Shown here: in pieces, positions 55,273 through 63,289 of the stretch
Layout of the letters: every line of letters begins with the position of its first letter
Numbering within the stretch: position 1 is the first letter of the stretch
Translations under genes and position numbers: made by a program
Notes under the pieces: generated by a model
Databases searched by the model: none
What the model was told of the DNA's origin: nothing
The model's input: the letters and a program-made list of their open reading frames with translations, nothing else
Assembly (NCBI RefSeq): GCF_963556105.2
Contig: NZ_OY829944.1
Location: forward strand, 1,399,501-1,463,500
Source of the DNA: an uncultured Tolumonas sp.
GTDB lineage: Bacteria > Pseudomonadota > Gammaproteobacteria > Enterobacterales > Aeromonadaceae
Reading direction: 5' to 3'
DNA length: 64,000 nucleotides

Positions 55273-56058
55273 CTATGCATGACGCCACACTTTAAATGAT
55301 GAAATCACTAAAATACCAGCAAGCACCGGCAACAAATAATGTGTCGGCAATAGACCAAGTAATTGACCGCCAAGGAAAGCGCCAACCAAAGAGCCCATAG
55401 CCATAATAATTATGAATTTGCTTTGTTGTCTGATCACCGAAAAACTTTGATCTCGGCTATAACGACTAAAGCCAGTGATCATTGTCGGTAAACTGACAGC
55501 GAGCGATAAACTACCCGCTAATTTGATGTTGGCACCAAACAATAAAACGATAGTCGGTATTAATAACTCACCGCCCGCAACGCCCATCAATGAGGCAACA
55601 ACGCCGATAACAACACCGGCCAAAGCACCAACGAACGCCAGTGCAACAGCATTGATATGGATCACCTGTGTATTAGCTTCGTGACCAAACAAAAGAAGAA
55701 TGGCGATAGCCACCAATAAACCTGAAATGACCCGATAAAGCGTTTTCGATTTGAGGCGAGTGGCCCAGCCAGCCCCAAACCACGCCCCAGCAAGACTGCC
55801 AGAAAGCAAAGTAAGAATAATATCCCAACGTTCGAACACAGCAGAGAAAGGAACGCTATATGCTCTAAGGGGTAACGCTGCTGCGACCACCACCAAACTC
55901 ATCGCTTTGTTGAGAATAACAGCTTCAAGTGCACCAAAGCCAAATAGTCCAATAAGTAGCGGTAATCGAAACTCCGCGCCACCCAGACCGATGAGGCCGC
56001 CCAAAGTACCGATGGCGGCACCACAACCAAAAGAAAGAAAACGACGATGAGACAGCAT
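55273..56058 (-). CDS. TauE/SafE-family permease
   Basis: 261 residues with about eight membrane helices in two halves. The glycine-rich repeats of the family are present: GTLGGLIGLGGAEFRLPLLIGLFG and VASLMGVAGGELLIPTIVLLFG. The family transports sulfite, sulfonates or related organic anions across the inner membrane. A plain single-gene cassette, with its stop 13 bases from attC 9. Confidence 0.88.
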   Translation of the reverse strand: MLSHRRFLSFGCGAAIGTLGGLIGLGGAEFRLPLLIGLFGFGALEAVILNKAMSLVVVAAALPLRAYSVPFSAVFERWDIILTLLSGSLAGAWFGAGWATRLKSKTLYRVISGLLVAIAILLLFGHEANTQVIHINAVALAFVGALAGVVIGVVASLMGVAGGELLIPTIVLLFGANIKLAGSLSLAVSLPTMITGFSRYSRDQSFSVIRQQSKFIIIMAMGSLVGAFLGGQLLGLLPTHYLLPVLAGILVISSFKVWRHA

Positions 56059-56165
56059 GACATATCCTTATGTATGAAAAGACACAACGCTCATACATAA
56101 GCAAATTTATAGTCAAGGTTGTGGGGCAAGAAACAAGCCATGATGCAAAGGGCTATCCCAATTAT

Positions 56166-56252
56166 TTCTAACTTCAAGTTAACGGGCTGGGCGTAGCGAA
56201 GCGGAGACCAGTCCAGTGAGCAACGCGAACGGCGTTGAACGCCTTGTTATGC
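56166..56252. repeat. attC 10 (long, different type)
   Basis: 87 bases, ends ttctaac and gttatgc. The centre differs from all others (gggctgggcgtagcgaag… / …cgcgaacggcgttgaacgcc), suggesting entry from a different integron lineage. Confidence 0.8.
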
Positions 56253-56538
56253 AGTATTGAAAAAATGAACCCGATTTCCTCTCGAAAATAACGACTGATT
56301 TCTCGGGCTAGCGTTCAACACTGTAAACAGAAAAAATGGTTGTAAGGAATTACCCACGACGGCGTTGATGTGCAGAAGCTCATAACCGCGTCGAATTTCT
56401 TGATGCATAGCGGCGAACTAAGTTGACGTGTTATGAGCGGGCACTACTCTCGATAGTGAGCTGTAAACAACACAGGACTTACAGTTAACACCGCTTTAAA
56501 ACGTGAATTCCCCGCAAAACTTTCAGCAAATTAAAACT
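56253..56538. other. Non-coding cassette C (distant member of the shared element family)
   Basis: 286 bases, no credible gene. From 56428 the text follows cassettes A and B: gtgtta…gagcg, then cacta-N7-tagtg, gtgagctgtaaacaacac, ggacttac, accgcttt, gtgaattccccgc. Both pairings are kept with base changes (cacta/tagtg; gtgag/cttac). Confidence 0.4.
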
Positions 56539-56596
56539 GCATAACTTCAACTTATGGGGCGGTTGAAAACCGTCCCACATTAAGTTTTTGTTAGCC
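56539..56596. repeat. attC 11
   Basis: Ends gcataac and gttagcc; stem cggtt capped by GAA. Confidence 0.92.
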
Positions 56597-56601
56597 GCTG
56601 G

Positions 56602-56676
56602 GTGCCAGATTGACACATATTGGCTAATCGTTAATAAAGTGCCATAATCATGATGTGCCACAATGACACACATTGG
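56602..56676 (+). promoter_or_regulatory. Paired operators of the tacAT cassette
   Basis: Two 22-base copies, 56602-56623 and 56655-56676, differ at three positions. Each contains gtgcca-N3-tgacac, an imperfect palindrome. The second overlaps the ribosome-binding site of tacA, so TacA-TacT binding could block both promoter and translation start. Confidence 0.65.
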
Positions 56677-56685
56677 AGATTGATT

Positions 56686-56958
56686 ATGGCAACCGTACTA
56701 CCTCGTATCACTGCGCGCGTTGACGCAGAAACACAAGATTTACTCGCGCAGGCTGCTGCGATAGCAGGCATGACAAGCATTAACTCTTTTGTGCTCAATG
56801 CTGCCATTGATAAAGCAAAACAAATCATGGAACGTGAAAGAGCGTTAAAACTCTCTCAACGCGATGCAATGATGTTAGCTGATGCACTAGATGCACCAGC
56901 AAAATCGAATGCAAGACTGCAACAAGCCGCAGAACGGTACAAGGCTAAAACACAATGA
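56686..56958 (+). CDS. tacA: TacA-type (DUF1778) antitoxin
   Basis: 90 residues from the ATG at 56686 (TGGAG upstream). Ribbon-helix-helix start (LPRITARVDAETQDLLAQAAAIAGMTSINSFVLNAAIDKA) and a C-terminal helix that covers the toxin. It overlaps tacT by four bases. It faces against the array direction, with its own operators. Confidence 0.9.
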   Translation: MATVLPRITARVDAETQDLLAQAAAIAGMTSINSFVLNAAIDKAKQIMERERALKLSQRDAMMLADALDAPAKSNARLQQAAERYKAKTQ

Positions 56959-57449
56959 TGACGGTCAAGCTGGATAAAGCAACGCATGACCGCCAGCAAT
57001 TTGATTGTGGTGTAGAGAGCCTGAATAACTATCTGAAAGTGATGGCCAGCCAGCAATCACAGAAAGATAACACGCGGACATTTGTACTCGTAGAAGAGCA
57101 AAATGCAGAACGGGTGATTGGTTATTACACGCTAACCATGACACCAATAGACCTCGGTGCATTACCCGATAAATTGCAAAAGAAGCATCATAATGCTAGT
57201 TCAGGTGGACTGATTGCTCGTTTAGCCATAGATAAACGCTATGCAAAACAGGGCCACGGAGAATGGTTGTTGATTGATGCTCTTAATCGATTATTGCAAG
57301 CCAGTGAAACCGTAGCCTTTCCGGTTGTTATCGTTGACGCAAAAGATGGTGCAATTGGTTTTTATGAAAAATTTGGATTTACGCCATTTCAAGATTCAAC
57401 GAATAAGCTATTTCTTACCATTGCTGATATTCGCGCCAGTATTGAATAA
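56955..57449 (+). CDS. tacT: TacT-type GNAT toxin
   Basis: 164 residues, GNAT fold with the family layout: FDCGVESLNNYLKVMASQQSQKDNTRTFV, YYTLTMTPI, LIARLAIDKRYAKQGHGEWLLIDAL for acetyl-CoA, and GFYEKFGFTPF. TacT toxins acetylate the amino group of aminoacyl-tRNA and stop translation; TacA neutralises them. Confidence 0.92.
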   Translation: MMTVKLDKATHDRQQFDCGVESLNNYLKVMASQQSQKDNTRTFVLVEEQNAERVIGYYTLTMTPIDLGALPDKLQKKHHNASSGGLIARLAIDKRYAKQGHGEWLLIDALNRLLQASETVAFPVVIVDAKDGAIGFYEKFGFTPFQDSTNKLFLTIADIRASIE

Positions 57450-57464
57450 ACAACCGCTTAAAGC

Positions 57465-57522
57465 GGCTAACTTCAACTTATGGGGCGGTTGAAAACCGTC
57501 CCACATTAAGTTTTTGTTAACT
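57465..57522. repeat. attC 12
   Basis: Ends ggctaac and gttaact; stem cggtt capped by GAA. Confidence 0.92.
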
Positions 57523-57547
57523 GGTTGTATTGCGAGATTTGCTGATT

Positions 57548-57862
57548 TTATAGCTCGGCGATATGCGCTAAGGTTTCTGGATGACGTTGGACTAGTTTCA
57601 GTAGCGTAACTGCCTGACCATTTGGCACACTTCGGCCTTGTTCCCAGTTTTCTAATGTTCTTGATGAAGTATGAAGTAATTGGGCAAACACACCACGAGA
57701 CATATTAAATCGTTCTCGGATGTGCACAATTTCATTAGGGGATATGTTCATTTCACTCGCAGTTGTCACCTGATGTGTTTTCAGGGTCAATTTGCCTTCG
57801 GAATGTTGTTTGGCTTCAATAAGAGCCGAGCTTAATTCAGCAAATAAATCACGATTGCTCAT
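57548..57862 (-). CDS. higA2: HigA2-like antitoxin
   Basis: 104 residues: an N-terminal acidic segment and a C-terminal HTH (ISPNEIVHIRERFNMSRGVFAQLLHTSSRTLENWEQGRSVPNGQAVTLLKL). Layout matches Vibrio HigA2, where the disordered N-terminus binds the toxin. It overlaps the toxin gene by 14 bases. Confidence 0.9.
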   Translation of the reverse strand: MSNRDLFAELSSALIEAKQHSEGKLTLKTHQVTTASEMNISPNEIVHIRERFNMSRGVFAQLLHTSSRTLENWEQGRSVPNGQAVTLLKLVQRHPETLAHIAEL

Positions 57863-58181
57863 TGCGCCATGCCTCCATAAATGCCATTAATTGTTTCTTC
57901 TGATCTGCGCTCAAGTCTGTCATTTCATTTTTGCTATATATGGTGAGCAAGTAGAAACGTTGTTTTTCATCAAGGAAGTAGTAGATAACACGCGCACCGC
58001 CACGTTTACCCTTATCTTTTACGGCTACCCGAATTTTTCGCAAACCACCAGTACCTTGAATGACGTCACCCCGTTTGGGATCTGACATAAGCTCCGTTTG
58101 GAAAAGCCTAAATTCATCGTCAGTTAGATACTCTTCGCGGTACTTTTCAAAAATAGTCGATTCAACAAATATACTTTTCAT
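57849..58181 (-). CDS. higB2: HigB2-like RelE-family toxin
   Basis: 110 residues very similar to Vibrio cholerae HigB2, itself a superintegron cassette: FVESTIFEKYREEYL, GDVIQGTGGLRKIRVA, KGKRGGARVIYYFLDE, FYLLTIYSKNEM, AFMEAWRNEQS. A ribosome-dependent mRNA interferase. This likeness suggests exchange with Vibrio-type integrons. Confidence 0.93.
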   Translation of the reverse strand: MKSIFVESTIFEKYREEYLTDDEFRLFQTELMSDPKRGDVIQGTGGLRKIRVAVKDKGKRGGARVIYYFLDEKQRFYLLTIYSKNEMTDLSADQKKQLMAFMEAWRNEQS

Positions 58182-58288
58182 AAGAAAAGTGTACGCAATG
58201 AACGTATAGATGGCAAGTCTGATTTTACTCGAAGAAAGAGCTTTTTGAGGCCTTAATATACAAAGTCGGGAATGAAATTACCGAAACC

Positions 58289-58346
58289 AGTTAACTTCGA
58301 ATTGTGCGGTGGCTGAAAGCCATCCGACACTAATTTTTTGTTAGCT
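58289..58346. repeat. attC 13
   Basis: Ends agttaac and gttagct; stem ggct capped by GAA. Confidence 0.9.
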
Positions 58347-58350
58347 GTGT

Positions 58351-59217
58351 TCACCCTCTGAAAGGAATTCTAGAGTAAGCTACTGCAGCGGGTATATTGG
58401 ATTTTTTTAATAGCAAATCTAATGATTTTTTACAGAGCTCATTATGTGGATTTGGCCCAATAATTATGTTTTTCAGGTTTTTATTTTCTATGTCGAGATT
58501 GATATATGGGATTAAGTAATACTCGGATTCTCTGAATTTGATGTTTTTTATGTTTTCGCCATATATTATATATCGCCATTCAGACTCTTCGCTAAAACTA
58601 TCACTCTTCATAAGAGAACATGCCGCTTTAATTGTGGCAAAAAAATAGGCCATCACATTGTTATTATGTAGTGATGAAATATCCTCGCCTTTAGCAAATC
58701 GGCCAAAAGCATCATTGAATAAATGCTCTGCATATTCAAGCTGAAATTTTTCATTATAAATTACAGGATATAATATACTTTTTCCTTGTAATATAGATTG
58801 AAAGTTCGGGTCAATACCGATTGAAACACCATGGCACTGAGGGGTATATGCTCTCCATTGACTAAGAAGATCTTTACTTTCTGTAAATGATAATACAAAT
58901 ACACCTGTTTCTTGATCTAAAGTGGAAGTTGTATCGCCATTATGAAATATAAAAAATGGGTCGACTCTTTCGAGGAAACCGCTGGCTAATGGGTTATTTT
59001 TATTTTCATTCCTGAATTTATTGTAAGTCTGTTTGATTATAGATAGCCCATGCATATATTCACTTTTATCATTTAGATAGTTAATTTCTGTGACCCAAAA
59101 GGATAGTTTGTTTTCATTTGATATAATGCCATTTAATGCAGTCAATGAAGTATAGTGCCATAACAATTTCGGCTTATCTTGATGAAGGAATTCATTAAAG
59201 TTATTAAAATTTTTCAT
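58351..59217 (-). CDS. DUF2971-family protein
   Basis: 288 residues with the family pattern: LLWHYTSLTALNGIISNENKLSFWVTEINYLNDKSEY at the start, FVLSFTESKDLLSQWRAYTPQCHGVSIGID in the middle and ESEWRYI later. DUF2971 proteins are widespread in mobile DNA and anti-phage islands; the fold hints at an ADP-ribosyl-transferase-like or nucleotide-binding role, but activity is unproven. The stop is five bases from the attC 13 box. Confidence 0.8.
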   Translation of the reverse strand: MKNFNNFNEFLHQDKPKLLWHYTSLTALNGIISNENKLSFWVTEINYLNDKSEYMHGLSIIKQTYNKFRNENKNNPLASGFLERVDPFFIFHNGDTTSTLDQETGVFVLSFTESKDLLSQWRAYTPQCHGVSIGIDPNFQSILQGKSILYPVIYNEKFQLEYAEHLFNDAFGRFAKGEDISSLHNNNVMAYFFATIKAACSLMKSDSFSEESEWRYIIYGENIKNIKFRESEYYLIPYINLDIENKNLKNIIIGPNPHNELCKKSLDLLLKKSNIPAAVAYSRIPFRG

Positions 59218-59238
59218 AAGTGATGGTTTCCATGGAGC

Positions 59239-59282
59239 AGCTAACTTTTAATTAAACGGCGGCACGTAGTGCCGTCCAGTGA
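59239..59282. repeat. attC 14, left part (interrupted by IS110)
   Basis: agctaac then the same half as attC 2 up to ccagtga; continues at 60493. Confidence 0.85.
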
Positions 59283-60492
59283 GATCCTATGTTGTTGATC
59301 AAGCCGTTTTAGTTAAAAACGGGGATGAAAAACGATCTATTTTGAATTCTTCACCGCTTTGCCAGATAGCAAAAGCGATCCTGATCAGTTTACGTGCTAA
59401 CGCAATAACGGCGCCGGCATAAGGTAAACGTTCTCGAAATTTATCAAGTAAAGGCTTAAATAAACCACGGCCAGCAGCGGCTGCTGCATTGTAAAGTAAT
59501 CGACGCGCTTCGGAAGGGCCTCGCTTACTAAGTCGGCGTTTACCTTGTTTTTTCCCAGAGTCAGCAAACTTCAAATCCATTCCTAAAAAACAAACTGCCT
59601 GATCACTGGAATGAAAGGGAACCCGGGAAAATAAACCAGCCAAATAAGCCGCAGTAAGAGGGCCAATACCGTAGATCCCACGCATAGCCATCATTCGGTT
59701 GTAGTATTCATCACCTTGTTTCTTGCTGAGATGCAGGATCTGTTTTCCGATACTATCAATCAAACGTTGCATAGAAAGTAAGGCCGCAGCTAATTCAGTA
59801 TCAACACCAGTCAAAGTTGATGTAGTCATCATCAGAGCATGCCTTATTTTAACTAAGGAGCTGCGACGCAGGAAAAGAGCATGAATTTGTTCTTGTTCCT
59901 GACTCATGGGCAGCCACTCACGGAGGAGAGGTTGCTCCGCAGCCAAATAACGGGCAATGAGAAGAGCATCCCCGCGATCTGTTTTTGCCCGGCGACCGAC
60001 TCCTTTGGCATAATAGTGTATGTCTTTGGGATTAAGCACATAGACTCGCATTCCGGCAGCAAAAGCGAGTTTGGCTAGCAGTAAATGATAACGTCCCGTC
60101 ACTTCCATACCGATAATGGAAGCTTTAGGAATTTGTTCTAACCATTCAGAAATGGCCTCGATGGAATTATCAATATGAAGATTGGAAGCGGAGCCATATT
60201 GATTAATATCAAGCCAGAGGCTGGACACATCAACGCCAAACAACACGAGATCAACTTGCATAAATCCCCCTGTATTGCTTAGATTGAACAAATCAGGGTG
60301 GCACATGTCTGACGTTAGCTTGCGAATAAATCGGCTTTACGAAGCCAGATCCCTCATAGACGTTCTCACATGTGATGGAGCATTTCTCAGTCAGTCTGTC
60401 CAGGCTAGTGGCAGATAGCGAGCAGAAGGCTCTCACCCTGATACCTTCCTCAAATAGAGTCTGATATCAGGGCTAAACATACAAGCAAAGCG
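59283..60492 (-). mobile_element. IS110/IS1111-attC-type insertion sequence, copy 2
   Basis: Same 1210 bases as copy 1, 11185 bases further on, with different flanking cassettes and single-base differences in the attC remainder just outside (acgtgtttg against acgggtttg). This shows two real insertions rather than an artefact. Confidence 0.9.
59299..60261 (-). CDS. IS110-family (IS1111 group) transposase, copy 2
   Basis: 320 residues, identical to the product of copy 1, with the same start choice. The identity of both copies points to recent transposition. Confidence 0.92.
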   Translation of the reverse strand: MQVDLVLFGVDVSSLWLDINQYGSASNLHIDNSIEAISEWLEQIPKASIIGMEVTGRYHLLLAKLAFAAGMRVYVLNPKDIHYYAKGVGRRAKTDRGDALLIARYLAAEQPLLREWLPMSQEQEQIHALFLRRSSLVKIRHALMMTTSTLTGVDTELAAALLSMQRLIDSIGKQILHLSKKQGDEYYNRMMAMRGIYGIGPLTAAYLAGLFSRVPFHSSDQAVCFLGMDLKFADSGKKQGKRRLSKRGPSEARRLLYNAAAAAGRGLFKPLLDKFRERLPYAGAVIALARKLIRIAFAIWQSGEEFKIDRFSSPFLTKTA

Positions 60493-60517
60493 AACGTGTT
60501 TGAATTATTTGTTAGAT
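60493..60517. repeat. attC 14, right part
   Basis: gaacgtgtttgaattatttg then the gttagat box at 60511-60517, which includes the TAA stop of the next gene. Confidence 0.8.
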
Positions 60518-61156
60518 CGTTGTTTCTATATCGACTTTTTCTCTAGCAGCTAAATTGCATTCGATAATGAATTTACCTTTTTCTAATCTATTAATTAAAC
60601 CAATTACAGGTAAACTACTAAAATAAATTCCTGCGGCTAAACCAACCATGAGATAAAACATAATTCCAGGTTTGGTGTCGCTGAAAAGCTTAGTTGCAGT
60701 GACGTAAAAACCAATAATTGCTGGAAATATACCTAATTTATCGATTGCACCAATAAGCGTTCCTAAACGTTTGTCTATACGCTCTAACTCAAAAGATAAT
60801 CTATCTTTTGTTTTTTCTAAGTGTTTTGCATCAATGGTGTTTAATTTTTTGTGAATTTCTTCCTCATCATCCAATGCGATAAATACATTTTTTAAGTAAT
60901 ATTTAAGAGGGTTGATGAAGAATTTATAACTACTATAAAAGGATGATGTTGAGTAAATAATTGAACATAAAAATGAAGCCAACAAAAAATACCCACTAAG
61001 ATTGCTTTTTAACGTTGACATTAAAAAAGTAAACAAGAGAAACATGACTGTTAAGATAAAGGATATTTTTTCTACTTTCGTCTCGCAGAACCATTCGGTA
61101 ATACTAGTTGGTTCTTGCTTTTCAAAAAGTATATTAAATACTTCTCTGATGCTCAA
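60512..61156 (-). CDS. Four-helix membrane protein, unknown (cassette gene)
   Basis: 214 residues: two membrane helices (about 30-48 and 54-75), a charged helical section (about 90-130, ALDDEEEIHKKLNTIDAKHLEKTKDRLSFELERIDKRL) and two more membrane helices (about 142-160, 168-190). The layout of paired helices around a coiled segment is seen in some membrane effectors, but I recognise no family. The stop codon is within the attC 14 core. Confidence 0.6.
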   Translation of the reverse strand: MSIREVFNILFEKQEPTSITEWFCETKVEKISFILTVMFLLFTFLMSTLKSNLSGYFLLASFLCSIIYSTSSFYSSYKFFINPLKYYLKNVFIALDDEEEIHKKLNTIDAKHLEKTKDRLSFELERIDKRLGTLIGAIDKLGIFPAIIGFYVTATKLFSDTKPGIMFYLMVGLAAGIYFSSLPVIGLINRLEKGKFIIECNLAAREKVDIETTI

Positions 61157-61173
61157 TTTATATACCTTTTAAG

Positions 61174-61233
61174 ATCTAACTTTTACTTAAATGGCGGCAC
61201 GTAGTGCCGTCCAGTTTCAAGTTTTTGTTATAA
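61174..61233. repeat. attC 15
   Basis: Ends atctaac and gttataa; stem cggcac capped by GTA. The right box supplies the stop of the next gene. Confidence 0.92.
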
Positions 61234-62085
61234 ATTATTTCCTCTAAATTCTATCATTGTTAAATTGTGAGCTAAGGAAATATTTTCTAATTTTGTTCTG
61301 TTTAACGGTTGGGATGATATTATTCTTATTCGGTGTTCATTGTCATTTTTTCTTCTGTTTTCGCTATTTGAAATTAATGTGAAACCGGTTCTTTCTGAAA
61401 TTACTGAGTCCATGCTTCGTATCGCTGATAATAGTTTCTTTGCATCATCCCTTGTGCCGCCTAATTTTATTGAATATCTAAATGTGTCATAAGCAGTAGA
61501 TGTTGGATTCTTATGTTTTAATTCATTTACTGCAGATTCGATATAATCAAGCTTTTTTAGTAAATATGATTGAGCATCATCAGGTTGAGTAATTTCACGC
61601 ATGACCTTTGCTTGTGATACTCGATATATTGGGTTATCAGGCTCTTGTTCAGCTATGGCTTCTTCAATTATGTTTGGTAATTTAATTCTCAGTTCTACGA
61701 CTCCAGACATATCATTGCTATAGAAAATAGTTCTTTCATCTGATATGTCGAATGGAAGATTTGTGTTTTTTTCAGCAAGAGTAATAACAGGTAATCCTGT
61801 ACAATGTCTTATCGCTAATTCATACATGACATTAGGATTTAATTCTGTTAAATTCGCAATAACTAAATCGTCATACAATATATGTTCAATAACTTGTTTT
61901 GTTATTGAACCAGGTGTTGCTATTTCATGAGCTACAAATAGTTCATAATCCAAATCATTTAGAATTGGCTTTAACACTGAATTTATTAGCCCATCAGCAG
62001 ATCGCCTAGTTGATGAGTTTTCTGCTCCGATGGGTGTTACAACGAAACAGCTTTTTTTATCTCTTTTTTCTTGTGTTTCCATCAT
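61228..62085 (-). CDS. Nucleoside 2-deoxyribosyltransferase/TIR-like fold protein
   Basis: 285 residues from the ATG at 62085; the frame is open further, but that part lies in attC 16. The N-terminal domain (about 10-130) shows CFVVTPIG, then VIEHILYDDLVIANLTELNPNVMYELAIRHCTGLPVITLAE. This is the pattern of the deoxyribosyltransferase-like/TIR-like family, with NLTELNPNVMYELAIRH as its signature; the Glu of MYELA is the likely catalytic residue. Relatives act on nucleosides or NAD and serve as effectors in bacterial immunity. A helical and beta C-terminal region is unrecognised. The stop lies in the attC 15 box. Confidence 0.7.
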   Translation of the reverse strand: MMETQEKRDKKSCFVVTPIGAENSSTRRSADGLINSVLKPILNDLDYELFVAHEIATPGSITKQVIEHILYDDLVIANLTELNPNVMYELAIRHCTGLPVITLAEKNTNLPFDISDERTIFYSNDMSGVVELRIKLPNIIEEAIAEQEPDNPIYRVSQAKVMREITQPDDAQSYLLKKLDYIESAVNELKHKNPTSTAYDTFRYSIKLGGTRDDAKKLLSAIRSMDSVISERTGFTLISNSENRRKNDNEHRIRIISSQPLNRTKLENISLAHNLTMIEFRGNNL

Positions 62086-62098
62086 TGGTTCCAATAAT

Positions 62099-62154
62099 TT
62101 ATAACTTCGAATTGTGGGGCAGCGTAGCTGTCCCACACCAATTTTTTGTTATGT
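62099..62154. repeat. attC 16
   Basis: Ends ttataac and gttatgt; stem cagc capped by GTA. Confidence 0.9.
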
Positions 62155-62156
62155 GT

Positions 62157-62630
62157 TTATAGCTTGCGGCCAAGACGCTTTTCTATTTGACGTTTTTCCC
62201 ACGCGGGGCTGAAGAAATGAAAAACTTCAAACACATTCAGGCCATGAGAAAGCACACCCAAACCCCAGCCAAGCATTGGCCACCAAGCCCAAATATAATC
62301 GGGGTTTGTTGTTAGATTTATGATAAATAGGGTCGTGATCACAACCACGTATTTAATCAGGTGTGAATAGAAACCCTTAATATCTCGTACATATTCAATC
62401 GCTTTTGCTTCGTCACTCGTAATTTGTTGTTGAGTATCCATGTCATTCTCCGGTGCAGAGTGTAAATCAGAGACCTGAACCTCAAACACAGCAGCTAAAG
62501 ACTTAAGTGAATCAAGACCAGGATTTTGACCACGCTCAATGCGCTGAATAGTACGGATGCTTAACCCAGAAAACTCAGCCAATTGCTCTTGAGACCAACC
62601 TCGTTGAAGTCTTAATTTACGAATAATCAT
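62157..62630 (-). CDS. XRE HTH protein with 2TM domain
   Basis: 157 residues: HTH (RKLRLQRGWSQEQLAEFSGLSIRTIQRIERGQNPGLDSLKSLAAVFEV), a linker, then two membrane helices (about 90-107, 115-133) ending FSPAWEKRQIEKRLGRKL, the 2TM domain pattern often fused to XRE in gammaproteobacteria. A membrane-tethered regulator, common in integrons. Its stop is three bases from attC 16. Confidence 0.88.
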   Translation of the reverse strand: MIIRKLRLQRGWSQEQLAEFSGLSIRTIQRIERGQNPGLDSLKSLAAVFEVQVSDLHSAPENDMDTQQQITSDEAKAIEYVRDIKGFYSHLIKYVVVITTLFIINLTTNPDYIWAWWPMLGWGLGVLSHGLNVFEVFHFFSPAWEKRQIEKRLGRKL

Positions 62631-62810
62631 TGAATTGCCCTAGTTGTGAAGTTCGAAATGACTATGAATAAATAAACCTAAAATTGTAACGACAGCAAGG
62701 CGACATGAATATGACAACATAGAAAAATCAATAGAATAGTACACACAGAACGGAGATTGATTAGAACTCATTCTTTTGGACTATCTGCAACCAAATGCTA
62801 TTTCTTAAAC

Positions 62811-62866
62811 ACATAACTTTTACTTGTGGGGTTGCGTAGCAATCCCACACCAAGTTTTTGTTAGCT
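62811..62866. repeat. attC 17
   Basis: Ends acataac and gttagct; stem ttgc capped by GTA. Confidence 0.9.
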
Positions 62867-63040
62867 TTCGCATATTAAATTGAAATTATATAAAATAAAA
62901 CAAACTATTGGATTGCTAATAGTTTAAATTGAATAGACATTTATTTAGATAAATATTCTTTATCAATTCATGTTCATGTCTATAAATCAAAGCCTCAGTT
63001 GAACAGATAAAAGCTTGCTTTGATAATTATAGTTTTGATA

Positions 63041-63274
63041 TTAATCATCAATGATTTTTTCACCACAACTTTCACAAATGAGATGACGGGAAAATTCATC
63101 CATAGAAGCAATAAAACTGCCTAAGAACCAGCTTTTGATGAAACCAGCAATGAATTCCTTAAGTTTTCTATTAGAAGAATTTTCAAAACCAGTTTTCTTT
63201 CTTACCAAAATCAATACATGATTCGTTTCTTTACAACAGCATTTACAATAGTGCCTTTCAATTTTATCGGCCAT
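63041..63274 (-). CDS. Small zinc-ribbon-like cassette protein
   Basis: 77 residues from the ATG at 63274 (TTGGAGAT upstream; upstream in-frame codons lie in attC 18). An N-terminal HYCKCCCKETNHV and a C-terminal HLICESCGEKI give two Cys pairs, likely one zinc site joining both ends around a short hydrophobic stretch (FIAGFIKSWFLGSFIA). No family recognised. The 174 bases to attC 17 hold nothing clear. Confidence 0.6.
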   Translation of the reverse strand: MADKIERHYCKCCCKETNHVLILVRKKTGFENSSNRKLKEFIAGFIKSWFLGSFIASMDEFSRHLICESCGEKIIDD

Positions 63275-63289
63275 ATCTATCTCCAAGAA

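Noticed and set aside
48098-60492. Identical 1.2-kb copies considered an assembly duplication
   Set aside because: Flanking cassettes differ and the attC remainder just outside differs by single bases, so two separate insertions are more likely.
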